Assembly (NCBI GenBank): GCA_002375765.1
Contig: DFMV01000017.1
Coordinates: forward strand, 27,012-91,011
Length of the DNA stretch: 64,000 bases
Source of the DNA: Rhizobiales bacterium UBA3584
Lineage (GTDB): Bacteria; Pseudomonadota; Alphaproteobacteria; Rhizobiales; Devosiaceae
Direction: 5' to 3'
Below the pieces are notes generated by a model. That model did no database searches, was not told the origin of the DNA, and saw nothing but the letters and a program-made list of their open reading frames with translations. A program made the translations under genes and the position numbers. This document shows positions 53,816 to 62,131 of this stretch, piece by piece (the first letter of the stretch is position 1; each line of letters starts with the position of its first letter).

Positions 53816-53858
53816 CTTGTAGCCACAGCCCCCATTGGCGAAGTTATCGCGATCACGT

Positions 53859-54218
53859 TCAGTGAACGACCTTGTTGATGACCGAAATGAGCTTTTCGGG
53901 ATCGAACGGCTTGACGATCCAGCCGGTCCCGCCCGCAGCGCGCCCCTGGTCGCGCTTGTCCTGGCTGGTTTCGGTGGTCAGGATCAGGATCGGCAGGCTC
54001 TGGTGCTTGCCGGTCGCCCTGACGTTCTTGATGAATTCGATGCCGTCCATCACCGGCATGTTGATGTCGGTGATCACCACATCGACGGCCTCACGCGCCA
54101 GGACATCGAGCCCCACCTGCCCATTCTCGGCCTGAAGCACCTCGAACCCGGCATTGGTGAGCGTGTGGTGCAGCATCGCGAGGATGGTCCGCGAATCGTC
54201 GACAGTAAGAACGCGCAT
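53859..54218 (-). CDS. cheY: Chemotaxis response regulator CheY
   Basis: A 119-residue receiver: acidic pair in VLTVDDSRT, phospho-Asp in VVITDINMPVMDG, Thr in LILTTETS, and the C-terminal WIVKPFDPEK Lys. It lies directly between the STAS gene and cheA. It is the more canonical of the two CheY proteins in this region. Confidence 0.95.
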   Translation of the reverse strand: MRVLTVDDSRTILAMLHHTLTNAGFEVLQAENGQVGLDVLAREAVDVVITDINMPVMDGIEFIKNVRATGKHQSLPILILTTETSQDKRDQGRAAGGTGWIVKPFDPEKLISVINKVVH

Positions 54219-54225
54219 ATCGATA

Positions 54226-54516
54226 CTATCCCTTGAGAACGGGTTCGAACGCCGGGTTTAGCCCCAGCTTTTCGATGGCCGCGACAACCGAGGTGCTCGC
54301 GCCCGAGATTGTGAAGGCAAATTTGGCTTTCTTGGCCGTCTCTGCGGCGCTCAAAAGCATGAACAGGGCATTGGTGGAGACGCGTTCGACACCTGAGGCG
54401 TCGACATTGACCGATCCTGCCGACAATGCGCCGATCAGCTTTTCGGCAACGTCGTCCAGCGCATCGAGATCGACAATCCGGGGCAGCGCCACGGACTGAA
54501 CTTGCGATTTCGCCAT
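54226..54516 (-). CDS. STAS-domain protein
   Basis: A 96-residue STAS domain of the anti-sigma-antagonist type: VALPRIVDLDALDDVAEKL, then VNVDASGVERVSTNALFML with Ser in the phosphorylation-site position, and TISGASTSVVAAIEKLGL. It heads the STAS-cheY-cheA transcript, 7 bp before cheY. STAS genes at this position are common in alphaproteobacterial che operons (compare CheS of Sinorhizobium, though that is not a STAS protein). Function unresolved. Confidence 0.88.
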   Translation of the reverse strand: MAKSQVQSVALPRIVDLDALDDVAEKLIGALSAGSVNVDASGVERVSTNALFMLLSAAETAKKAKFAFTISGASTSVVAAIEKLGLNPAFEPVLKG

Positions 54517-54717
54517 TTTTCGGCCGTCTCCCGCCCTGTGGTTTAATTGGCCGCAGTTTGTCCATGAAGCGTTTAAGAATTCCTAACCATATCGCTGAAA
54601 CCGGTTACACTGCGGCTGGCTGCCGAAAGACCGTGCAATATTTTTTTTCAAAAGACCTGTCGGCGACCGCTCATCCCATGCGTCCTCGGTTCAATGTCGC
54701 ATGGAGGGAACCTCAAA

Positions 54718-55956
54718 ATGGCAAGGCTGCACTATGGCTGGGTGATCGTCGCCACGGGCGCGATAATCACCTGCGTGGCAATGGGGGCGATGTTTGCCCT
54801 GCCCGTCTATCTTCAACCCATCGCCGACGAGACCGGCTGGACGCGCGCCGGCATTTCCATGGCCATGACCATCGGCTTTGTCGTCATGGGCGTCGCCGGC
54901 TTTGTCTGGGGCACCCTGACCGACCGGATCGGCGCCCGCCCCGTCGTCCTGATCGCCGCCCTGATCTTGGGCGGTGGCCTTTTCCTTTCCAGCACCACAT
55001 CCGATCTCGTCGTCTTCCAGCTCGCCTATGGCGGGCTTGTCGGCATGGCGGGCGGCGCGTTCTTTGCCCCGCTCATGGCAACCACCGTCGGCTGGTTCGA
55101 CAAGCACCGCTCGCTCGCCGTGTCCCTGGTCTCGCTGGGCGCCGGTGTCGCCCCCATGATCATGACGCCGTTTGCATCGGTTCTGATCGAAGCCTTCGGC
55201 TGGCGCAGCGCCATGTCGATGACCGCCATCGGCGCCACGGCGCTTCTGTTGCCCGCCGGCCTTTTGATCCGCCGCGCACCTCAAACTTCCGAGAACGCCG
55301 AACCGGCTCCCGGCCAGGATGTCGCCCCGCAAAAGCCCGCGCCAACCACAGCCTTTGCCGCCCTGCGCACGCCGCAATTTATCGTTCTCGCCGCCACCTT
55401 CTTTTTGTGCTGCGCCGCCCATTCGGGCCCGATCTTCCATACGGTGAGCTATGCCATGCTGTGCGGCGTGCCCGCCCTTGCCGCCGCCTCGATCTACAGC
55501 GTGGAAGGTCTTGCGGGTCTCTTTGGACGCGTCCTTTTCGGGCTTGCCGCCGACCGGCTGGGGGTCAAGAAAGTCATCATCGCCGGCCTCGCGCTGCAAT
55601 CGGTCGGCATCTACGCCTATATCTACGTCACCCAGCTGACCGACTTCTACATGCTGGCGGTCGTCCTCGGCATGGCCTATGGCGGGGTGATGCCGCTCTA
55701 TGCCGTGCTGGCCCGCGACTATTTCGGAGCCCACGTCATGGGCACCGTTCTGGGCGCAGCCGTCATGACCTCATCGATCGGCATGGCCCTCGGCCCTGTC
55801 GGGGGTGGCTGGCTCTACGATACCTATGGCAGCTATCATTTCCTCTATATCGCCTCGGCCGCCATCGGCGTCGCCGCCGCCCTGATGGCCCTCGCCTTCC
55901 CGCCGCCCAGACAGGTGGACGGATCCCCGACGGCCACCGCTCCGGCGTCGGCCTGA
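54718..55956 (+). CDS. Major facilitator superfamily transporter
   Basis: A 412-residue transporter with 12 membrane helices, starting at the ATG at 54718 after GGAGGG. MFS loop motifs occur in both halves (GTLTDRIGARPVVL and FGLAADRLGVKKVII). The RLHYGWVIVATG start resembles the oxalate/formate-antiporter and monocarboxylate-like branch (YGW near the N-terminus). Substrate likely an organic acid, not certain. Monocistronic, upstream of the copper locus. Confidence 0.88.
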   Translation: MARLHYGWVIVATGAIITCVAMGAMFALPVYLQPIADETGWTRAGISMAMTIGFVVMGVAGFVWGTLTDRIGARPVVLIAALILGGGLFLSSTTSDLVVFQLAYGGLVGMAGGAFFAPLMATTVGWFDKHRSLAVSLVSLGAGVAPMIMTPFASVLIEAFGWRSAMSMTAIGATALLLPAGLLIRRAPQTSENAEPAPGQDVAPQKPAPTTAFAALRTPQFIVLAATFFLCCAAHSGPIFHTVSYAMLCGVPALAAASIYSVEGLAGLFGRVLFGLAADRLGVKKVIIAGLALQSVGIYAYIYVTQLTDFYMLAVVLGMAYGGVMPLYAVLARDYFGAHVMGTVLGAAVMTSSIGMALGPVGGGWLYDTYGSYHFLYIASAAIGVAAALMALAFPPPRQVDGSPTATAPASA

Positions 55957-55974
55957 CACGGCGACGATTGCCTC

Positions 55975-56005
55975 TTGACCTTCCCATGATGGGAAGGTCT
56001 ATCGG
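55975..56005 (+). promoter_or_regulatory. CueR-type copper-responsive promoter
   Basis: TTGACC (-35, 55975-55980), then a 19-bp spacer containing the near-perfect dyad ACCTTCCCATGATGGGAAGGT (55978-55998), then TATCGG (-10, 56000-56005). This matches CueR/HmrR copper promoters, in which an over-long spacer is corrected by the activator. It stands 33 bp before the HMA gene. No cueR is nearby. Confidence 0.88.
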
Positions 56006-56037
56006 TTGCTCCATGAGACACGGCAAAGGAGGCTCTC

Positions 56038-56232
56038 ATGGAGTATCATATCGCGCGCATGTCCTGCGATGGCTGCGTAAAGACCATCACTGATGCCCTC
56101 AAGGCGCTCGACGCCTCCAGCCAGGTCACCCCCGATCTGGAGCGAAAGACCATCGCCATCAAGACGTCCGCCAGGCTCACCGACGTCGAAGCCGCGCTGG
56201 CCGCCGCCGGCTATCCCGCAACCAAATCCTGA
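56038..56232 (+). CDS. Heavy-metal-associated (HMA) domain copper chaperone
   Basis: A 64-residue single HMA domain: MSCDGCVKTI with the CxxC copper-binding pair, and the betaalphabetabetaalphabeta length of CopZ. AAAGGAGG lies just upstream of the ATG. With the CueR-type promoter directly in front, it is most likely a Cu(I) chaperone. The usual partner copA is not in the window. Confidence 0.92.
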   Translation: MEYHIARMSCDGCVKTITDALKALDASSQVTPDLERKTIAIKTSARLTDVEAALAAAGYPATKS

Positions 56233-56296
56233 CAGGGGCGAGGATGGCGAAAACCCCCGCGCCCATCGTCATGGCCGTCACTGCCTTTTGGGAACC

Positions 56297-56392
56297 GACC
56301 CGCGGGGTCGCGCTTTGGCCATCCAGGTGATTGCCGCACAGGAAGCGGAAATCGAAAAAATGCGGCAATGGCTGGCCGAACGCAGCCATTGA
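56297..56392 (+). pseudogene. Remnant of a DUF305 gene (C-terminal end only)
   Basis: One frame of this stretch reads DPRGRALAIQVIAAQEAEI followed by EKMRQWLAERSH and a stop, which is the conserved C-terminus of DUF305 proteins. The N-terminal two-thirds (signal peptide and the MIPHHxGAI metal motif) are missing. An ATG at 56244 starts a different frame that stops after 28 codons. The gene has probably lost its body by deletion. DUF305 genes commonly accompany copper-resistance genes, which fits the context. Confidence 0.7.
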
Positions 56393-56412
56393 GCCGCAGG
56401 AAAGTTTTTCAG

Positions 56413-57165
56413 ATGACCTCGAAAACCGCCCAGCTCTACCGCATGGACACCACCGAGCACACCTGCCCGTGGGGTCTGAAATCCCTCGACCTGCTCAAGC
56501 GCAACGGCTTTGAGGTCGAAGATCACCGCCTGACCTCACGCGAGCAGACCGACGCCTTCAAGTCCGAGCATAACGTTGAAACCACGCCCCAGGCCTTCAT
56601 CAACGACCAGCGGATCGGCGGCTATGAAGAGCTTGAGGAATTCTTCGGCAAGGCGCCAAAGGACAAGGACGCGCCCACCTACACCCCGGTGATCGCGCTG
56701 TTCGCCATGGCCGCGCTGATGGCCCTTGCCACCAGTTGGGCCGCGTTCGGCTCCCTTGTCACCGTCCAGGCCGCCGAATGGTTCATCGCCTTTTCCATGT
56801 GTCTTCTGGCCCTTCAGAAGCTGCGCGATGTCGATGGCTTTGCCACAATGTTCCTCAATTACGACTTGCTGGCCCAGCGCTGGGTGCCCTATGGCAAGGT
56901 CTATCCCTTCGCCGAGGGTCTGGCCGGCATACTGATGATTTCCGGCGCTCTCATGTGGCTCTCCATTCCTCTCGCCCTGTTCATCGGCACCATCGGCGCG
57001 GTCTCTGTGTTCAAGGCCGTCTATGTCGACAAGCGTGAGCTCAAATGCGCCTGCGTCGGTGGCGACAGCAACGTGCCTCTGGGCTTTGTTTCACTCACCG
57101 AGAATCTCATGATGGTCGCCATGGCGCTCTGGATGCTCTTCAAACCGATAGGTGTGGGGCTTTAG
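56413..57165 (+). CDS. Glutaredoxin-MauE fusion membrane protein
   Basis: A 250-residue protein from the ATG at 56413. Residues about 1-80 are a glutaredoxin with a monothiol-like CPWG site and TTPQAFINDQRIGGYEEL. Residues about 95-250 hold four membrane helices of the MauE/DoxX type, with paired cysteines in KCACVGG. This architecture appears in copper and methylamine-type redox loci, suggesting thiol transfer across the membrane. It shares the copper locus and overlaps the end of the convergent ada gene by 26 bp. Confidence 0.85.
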   Translation: MTSKTAQLYRMDTTEHTCPWGLKSLDLLKRNGFEVEDHRLTSREQTDAFKSEHNVETTPQAFINDQRIGGYEELEEFFGKAPKDKDAPTYTPVIALFAMAALMALATSWAAFGSLVTVQAAEWFIAFSMCLLALQKLRDVDGFATMFLNYDLLAQRWVPYGKVYPFAEGLAGILMISGALMWLSIPLALFIGTIGAVSVFKAVYVDKRELKCACVGGDSNVPLGFVSLTENLMMVAMALWMLFKPIGVGL

Positions 57166-58246
57166 CCCCAGATTCCCTCTCGGCGTCCCGCCGCTCCGCC
57201 CGGTACTGGCGCTCGATCTCGAGCAGCCGCTGCTTGCGCCACAACCCGCCGCCATAGCCGGTCAGCGCCCCGTCCGCCCCGATCACCCGATGGCATGGCA
57301 CGACCAGGGCAATGGTATTGGCTCCATTGGCCCGCGCAACCGCCCGCACCGCCGAGGGCCGCCCGATTGCCTCGGCGATCTGCCCATAGCTCCGCGTCTG
57401 CCCGGCCGGTATGGCGCGCAACGCCGCCCACACCTTCCGGGTAAACGCGCTGCCCTCCTGATGAAGCGGCGTTTCGAACCGCGCCGAGCGCCCCGCGAAA
57501 AAATCGCCCAGCTCGGCCGCCACCTGCTCGATCGGCCCGGTCCGGCCCAGCCCGATGCTCCCTTTGGCCGCTGCCCTCAGTCGCTTGAGCTCTCCCGGCA
57601 ACGCCTTTCTGTCGATAAATTCGAGAAGATGGAGATGGGTCGAACTCGCGACCGCGATCATGTCGCCCAGCGGGGTCGCAATCCAGCTTGCCCGCAACAG
57701 CCCGTCCCGGCTCAGATCCCCCGGCGCGCAGCCAAGGATACGGGCAAAGGCGGCGCGGAACGCGCTGGGGGAATCAAACCCGGCCTCGTGCTGCGCCGTC
57801 ACCACCTTGCCGCCTTCGGCCAGCGTCTCGAACCCTTCGCGCAGCCTGCGCTGGCGGGCGATCTCGAGAAACGTCATGCCGAAATGCCGCTTGAAACTGC
57901 GCCGCACCGTGGAAAGGTCATAGCCCATCTCCACAACATGACGCTCCGTCCAGCGCCTCTCGGGCCGCCCATCGAGCGCTTCGAGCAGCCCCTTGACCAC
58001 AGGATCGTCCGCCGCTGCCGCCTGCATCGGGTGGCAGCGCTTGCAGGGCCGAAACCCCGCTTCGATACATTCCCCGATGCTCGCCCGGAAAATGCAGTTC
58101 TCCGATAACGGCTTGCGCGCCGGACAGGTCAGCCGGCAGAAAATCCCGGTCGAAGACACACAGACAAAAGCTTGCCCGTCAAACCGCGCATCGCGCTCAA
58201 TCAGCGCCCGGTAAAGTGTTTCATGGTCTGGAAGATCAAACAGCAT
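57140..58246 (-). CDS. ada: Bifunctional regulator/O6-methylguanine-DNA methyltransferase Ada
   Basis: A 368-residue three-part protein. The N-terminal zinc domain has Cys37, Cys41, Cys68 and Cys71 (GIFCRLTCPAR, RPCKRCHP); Cys37 is the phosphotriester acceptor. An AraC-type HTH follows (about 85-185). The C-terminal O6-alkylguanine transferase has VVPCHRVIGADGALTGY. All acceptor residues are intact, so it should both repair and self-activate the adaptive response. Confidence 0.97.
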   Translation of the reverse strand: MLFDLPDHETLYRALIERDARFDGQAFVCVSSTGIFCRLTCPARKPLSENCIFRASIGECIEAGFRPCKRCHPMQAAAADDPVVKGLLEALDGRPERRWTERHVVEMGYDLSTVRRSFKRHFGMTFLEIARQRRLREGFETLAEGGKVVTAQHEAGFDSPSAFRAAFARILGCAPGDLSRDGLLRASWIATPLGDMIAVASSTHLHLLEFIDRKALPGELKRLRAAAKGSIGLGRTGPIEQVAAELGDFFAGRSARFETPLHQEGSAFTRKVWAALRAIPAGQTRSYGQIAEAIGRPSAVRAVARANGANTIALVVPCHRVIGADGALTGYGGGLWRKQRLLEIERQYRAERRDAERESGAKAPHLSV

Positions 58247-58296
58247 GCAACCTTGATACCATCCAGATAACCGCCTGTCGGTCTGAAATCGGGCGC

Positions 58297-59475
58297 CTAT
58301 TTCAATTGACCGCGCCAGATGCCGCCTTCAGAGAACATGGCATCGGCAAAACGCTCACCCATCATTTTGTGCGTATCGCCATCGGGATGGAGCGCATCGG
58401 GCAACGGCAAAATCTTGGTGTCGGCCTCGCCATAAAGCATCCTGCCATCGAGATAGACGATATTGGGATCGGATGCCGCCCGCCGGGCAACAATTGCTTC
58501 AAGCTGCTCGCGAATGACCGACAGCGTGAGCTTGCCCTGCGCCACCTCATCGCAATTGCCTCGAGCGACAAACGCCACCCTGCCCTCACCGAGCGCCTCC
58601 ATGTCAAAGGCCCCCGGCCCCGGCGTTGTCTCGTGAATGGGGCAATAGATCGGAGACACAACAACCAGCGGGGTATGCTTGTGCCCTTCGCGGATCGTAT
58701 CGAGAAACCCATGCACCGCCGGCCCGAAGGCACGCAGGCGCATGAGGTCGGCATTGACGATATTGATGCCGATCTTGAGGCTGATGAAGTCGGCCGGCGT
58801 GTCCCGCATGGTGCGCGCCGTAAACGGATCGAGCAGCGCACCGCCGCCAAAGCCCAGATTCACAAGATCCACCTTGGCCCTCAGCGCCGCAACCGCCGGC
58901 CATATTCCTGTCGGCGTCCCCGCGTTGGATCCCTGACTGATCGAACTGCCATGATGCAGCCAGACGGGGCGGTTCAAATCTGTCACCGGTTCGACCGGCG
59001 CGTCGGTCCTTAGACCAACCAGCTCGGTCGTCTCGTCATGGGGAAGCCAGATTTCCACGATCTTTTCCCGCACAGGAAGGCCCGAAAATCTCAGCGTTCC
59101 CGGCCCGCCCTGTTCCAGGTTGGCGGCCCCGGTGGCCGGATCGATCCTGAGGATCCTGCCGCCTGAAACGCTCCCCTGACGATCCAGCTTTCCATCGATG
59201 ACCAGATCGTACACCCCGTCGGGCCGTGCCGGCAGGCCCACATAAACCCGTTTGGTGGGCAGCGTGTCGAGTTCGATTATGCTCGCCGTCGTGCGAAAGA
59301 CAAGCCGCACGCCCGAGGGTTGGGCTTCCACCATCAGGATCTGTCCATCGGCGCACTGGGCCCGCGCCCATTGCAGAAGACGGTGCGGCAACAGTCCCGC
59401 CGAGGTGCGCTCAATCTCGATGGCCCCTCGGATGAACACATCCGAATGCGGCGTTGTAATCAGGTCTTTGGTCAT
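58297..59475 (-). CDS. SGNH/GDSL hydrolase family protein
   Basis: A 392-residue protein from the ATG at 59475. An N-terminal beta-rich domain (about 1-165) is followed by an SGNH hydrolase domain with block I HHGSSISQG (Ser), GFGGGALL, the IGIN block and a C-terminal DALHPDGDTH with the Asp-x-x-His pair. No signal peptide, so it is a cytoplasmic esterase/acylhydrolase. It follows the TetR gene in the same direction and is probably under its control. Confidence 0.85.
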   Translation of the reverse strand: MTKDLITTPHSDVFIRGAIEIERTSAGLLPHRLLQWARAQCADGQILMVEAQPSGVRLVFRTTASIIELDTLPTKRVYVGLPARPDGVYDLVIDGKLDRQGSVSGGRILRIDPATGAANLEQGGPGTLRFSGLPVREKIVEIWLPHDETTELVGLRTDAPVEPVTDLNRPVWLHHGSSISQGSNAGTPTGIWPAVAALRAKVDLVNLGFGGGALLDPFTARTMRDTPADFISLKIGINIVNADLMRLRAFGPAVHGFLDTIREGHKHTPLVVVSPIYCPIHETTPGPGAFDMEALGEGRVAFVARGNCDEVAQGKLTLSVIREQLEAIVARRAASDPNIVYLDGRMLYGEADTKILPLPDALHPDGDTHKMMGERFADAMFSEGGIWRGQLK

Positions 59476-59510
59476 TCTCGGTCTTCGCAATTGAGGGAAG
59501 TTCGTCGCAT

Positions 59511-60080
59511 TCAGGCTCTGGACCAGCTTCGCAAGGCGGCATCGAGCGCATCGAGCGCGTACTGCCAGGAAAGCCGGGCGTCGGGATCGCTGTGAGCAAA
59601 ACTGCCGGCCAGTTCGAGCATCGGATACCCCAGAAAGACACTGCCCAGCAGGCGGACCGCATGAACCTGATCGGTTTCGCTCAGCCCGTAGCCGCGCAGG
59701 AGGTTGCGGGTGATACGCGAAACGCGCGCTCCGCCGCTCTCTCTGGCCGCGCTTTGGTCCAGCCGATGGCGCGCCGCCTCGAAAAGGCCGGGATGATGGT
59801 GGGCGAAATCGCGGTGCACATTGGCCACCGCCACCAGCGCGTCCTTGCCCGCCCGGCCGGCCACGGCCTCTTCGGCGCGATCTGCAAGCAGGTCGAGCCC
59901 GAACAGCGCCACGCGCACCTTGAGGTCATCCGAGTTTTCCAGGTGCGAATAAAGGCTCGCCAGCTTGACATCGAACCGGCGTGCCAGAGCGGCCAGCGTG
60001 AGATTGCCAAACCCAATCTCGTCGGCCATCTCCGCCGCCGCCTGCACCAGAACGTCCTTGTTCAACCCTGCTCGGGGCAT
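59511..60080 (-). CDS. TetR-family transcriptional regulator
   Basis: A 189-residue regulator from the ATG at 60080; the longer frame would extend through the palindrome. HTH: AAAEMADEIGFGNLTLAALARRFDVKLASLYSH; C-terminal helical ligand domain of the TetR_C_13/WHG type. Its start lies 10 bp from a 44-bp nested palindrome, so autoregulation is likely, together with the SGNH gene 36 bp downstream. Confidence 0.9.
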   Translation of the reverse strand: MPRAGLNKDVLVQAAAEMADEIGFGNLTLAALARRFDVKLASLYSHLENSDDLKVRVALFGLDLLADRAEEAVAGRAGKDALVAVANVHRDFAHHHPGLFEAARHRLDQSAARESGGARVSRITRNLLRGYGLSETDQVHAVRLLGSVFLGYPMLELAGSFAHSDPDARLSWQYALDALDAALRSWSRA

Positions 60081-60089
60081 GTTCAACCT

Positions 60090-60133
60090 CAAAGCTAATC
60101 CAATCAGGTTAAAACCTAATGATATTAGCTTTG
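60090..60133. promoter_or_regulatory. Nested palindromic TetR operator
   Basis: Outer arms CAAAGCTAAT (60090-60099) and ATTAGCTTTG (60124-60133) are perfect inverses. An inner palindrome AGGTTAAAACCT is centred between them, extended by partly matching flanks. The 44-bp symmetric site directly precedes the TetR start and would cover its promoter. Confidence 0.85.
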
Positions 60134-60183
60134 TCAAGAACTGGCATTGTTTTGCTGGCGGTCGAAAGTCTTCTTCGAACTTT

Positions 60184-60711
60184 TTAGCGCCCGCAATATC
60201 GAGCGAAACTCTCTACAAACGCGGCGACCACCTGGCGGTTGTCGGGCTGTTCGAAATGGGCGGCGATCTCCTCGGGCGACTTTTTCATGAGCTGGAAGCG
60301 CACGAACAGATCTTGGGAAAAACGTGTGCTCACAGTCGACAAAACCGTGCGGATCTGGCCCAGCATATCGTCTCCACGGTGCGAGGCGTGCATGAGAGCA
60401 ATGGGTTTGTCGATGATCTCATCGCGCGACACCAGCCAGTCGATGGCATTCTTCAGACCGCCCGGAATTGCTCTGACATATTCAGGACTGGATATGATCA
60501 CCCCGTCGCTGCGGGCCACAAGGGCGGCAAAGTTTTCAACCGGCTCCGGCAGGGAGCCGGATTCGAGATCGGGCGAAAAGACCGGCAGATCGGCAATCGC
60601 ATCAAACACCGTGACCTCATGGCCCGGTCGCGCAATCGCCGACACCGCCCGCAGCATCGCCGTGTTTGTGGATGCTTTTCGGCCACTGCCCGAAATCGCG
60701 AGAAGGTTCAT
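60184..60711 (-). CDS. NAD(P)H-dependent FMN reductase family protein
   Basis: A 175-residue flavodoxin-fold protein: FMN phosphate loop SGSGRKASTNTAML and the SSPEYVRAIPGGLKNAIDWL motif of the NADPH-dependent FMN reductase (ArsH/SsuE/azoreductase-like) family. From the ATG at 60711. Not obviously linked to its neighbours; it may be an electron donor for the nitroreductase-type chemistry nearby, which is speculation. Confidence 0.9.
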   Translation of the reverse strand: MNLLAISGSGRKASTNTAMLRAVSAIARPGHEVTVFDAIADLPVFSPDLESGSLPEPVENFAALVARSDGVIISSPEYVRAIPGGLKNAIDWLVSRDEIIDKPIALMHASHRGDDMLGQIRTVLSTVSTRFSQDLFVRFQLMKKSPEEIAAHFEQPDNRQVVAAFVESFARYCGR

Positions 60712-60782
60712 CCATTTCTCTCCCAAATGCCCTGCTTTGCGCCAAAGCTGACCTAAGTCACACCTCCTGGTAAAGTGAACCC

Positions 60783-61283
60783 ATGACATTGGCCAATTAT
60801 CGTTTTCGACCCGCGGCAATGAGCGACTTGCCCCTGCTCGTAACCTGGCAGGGCTTTTCACACGTCCGCGCATGGTGGGGCAACGACGAGCCTTTCGACG
60901 AGGAGCAGTTGCGCGACACCCGCGTTTCAAGATGGATTGTCGAACTGGATGGAAACCCGTTCGCATATATGCAGGACTATTCGGTTCATGGATGGCCAGG
61001 GCATCATTTCGGACACCTTCCTCCGCGGTCGCGCGGGATAGACCAGTATATCGGTGATCCGGCGATGATCGGTCTCGGTCACGGCACAGGCTTTATCGGA
61101 CAAAGGATGGATTACCTCTTTGCCGCCGGCGTTCCCATAATCGCCGTCGATCCGCATCCGCTAAACACAAGGGCCATCGCGGTCTATCAAAAGTTCGGAT
61201 TTCAGATTGTCGGCGCCGAACAGCAAACGCCGTGGGGCCTCGTTCTGCCCATGGAAGCCCGACCACCCCGACGCGGGAGATGA
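60783..61283 (+). CDS. AAC(6')-like GNAT acetyltransferase
   Basis: A 166-residue GNAT with the layout of the aminoglycoside 6'-N-acetyltransferase family: RPAAMSDLPLLVTWQ, HVRAWWG, FAYMQDYSVHGWPGH, then GIDQYIGDPAMIGLGHG and the C-terminal NTRAIAVYQKFGFQIVG. Such chromosomal proteins are widespread, and many act on siderophores or other amines. Resistance should not be assumed. Confidence 0.8.
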   Translation: MTLANYRFRPAAMSDLPLLVTWQGFSHVRAWWGNDEPFDEEQLRDTRVSRWIVELDGNPFAYMQDYSVHGWPGHHFGHLPPRSRGIDQYIGDPAMIGLGHGTGFIGQRMDYLFAAGVPIIAVDPHPLNTRAIAVYQKFGFQIVGAEQQTPWGLVLPMEARPPRRGR

Positions 61284-61388
61284 CCCCTTATGCCCGCAGC
61301 CGCCGTTTGAATGTGCGCTTTGGCCCATTCTCACCGATGTTGCAGCCAGGGGTTGTGTCTGGCAGTGCGATCGTCATTATACGGACCG

Positions 61389-61991
61389 ATGACCGACCTT
61401 ACCATCAATGATGCCCTCGCCCGCCGCCGCACCGTTCGGGACTTCAGCGACGAGCAAATTCCTCTCGAGGCCTTGAAGCGGCTGGCTTGGGCAGCGCAAG
61501 GCATCACATCTTCAGACGGCAAGCGGACGGCCCCTTCGGCCCATGCGCTCCATCCCCTTGAACTTTTTTGCCTTCCAAACCGCGTAGAGGGCTTGTCCCA
61601 GAGCCTCTATCAGCTTGACTCGAGCGATCTGGACCTTAGACACATCGATGCACGAGATGATCTCCGCGACAGGCTAAGACACGCTTGTATTGATGCCCCG
61701 TCCTGGATCACCCAAGCGGCATGCATCGTCGCGGTCTGCGCGGACATGGTCGCTCCAAGCCGTGCGTTCGCCGACCAGAGGCCGTTCGGAAGCCGCGGTA
61801 CGCGGTATGTGTATCTGGAGGCCGGAGCCGCAGCCCAGAACCTTCATCTTCAAGCCGTGGCGGAGGGGCTTGGGTGCGTCTGGGTGGGAGGTTTCGACGA
61901 TGAAGCATGCGCCGACATACTCGGACTGCCCAGCCCACTCATGCCCCTTGTTCTGATCTGCATCGGCTATCCGGCAGCAAGTGCACACTAG
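61389..61991 (+). CDS. Nitroreductase family (SagB-like) flavoprotein
   Basis: A 200-residue protein from the ATG at 61389: N-terminal ARRRTVRDFSDEQIPLEALKRLAWAAQGI, then GTRYVYLEAGAAAQNLHLQAVA and GCVWVGGFDDE, the FMN-binding pattern of nitroreductases, with a C-terminal LPLVLICIGYP. Reduces nitro compounds, quinones or related substrates using FMN. Converges on the TRAP operon. Confidence 0.9.
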   Translation: MTDLTINDALARRRTVRDFSDEQIPLEALKRLAWAAQGITSSDGKRTAPSAHALHPLELFCLPNRVEGLSQSLYQLDSSDLDLRHIDARDDLRDRLRHACIDAPSWITQAACIVAVCADMVAPSRAFADQRPFGSRGTRYVYLEAGAAAQNLHLQAVAEGLGCVWVGGFDDEACADILGLPSPLMPLVLICIGYPAASAH

Positions 61992-62131
61992 AGCTGCACA
62001 GGAAAGTCTGTGTCAGATCGCCCGCCGGCTTCCCATCGCCTCCGCGCGGCCCGGCGCGTTATCCTGCTCATGGCCGTTGTGTCGCAAGGGCAGAGCCGAG
62101 AGCGCGTGAAGTCGTCAAACGGGCACACTCT

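Noticed and set aside
54640..54660. Run of T residues upstream of the MFS gene as a terminator
   Set aside because: No hairpin precedes it in the right position; the upstream gene is transcribed the other way.
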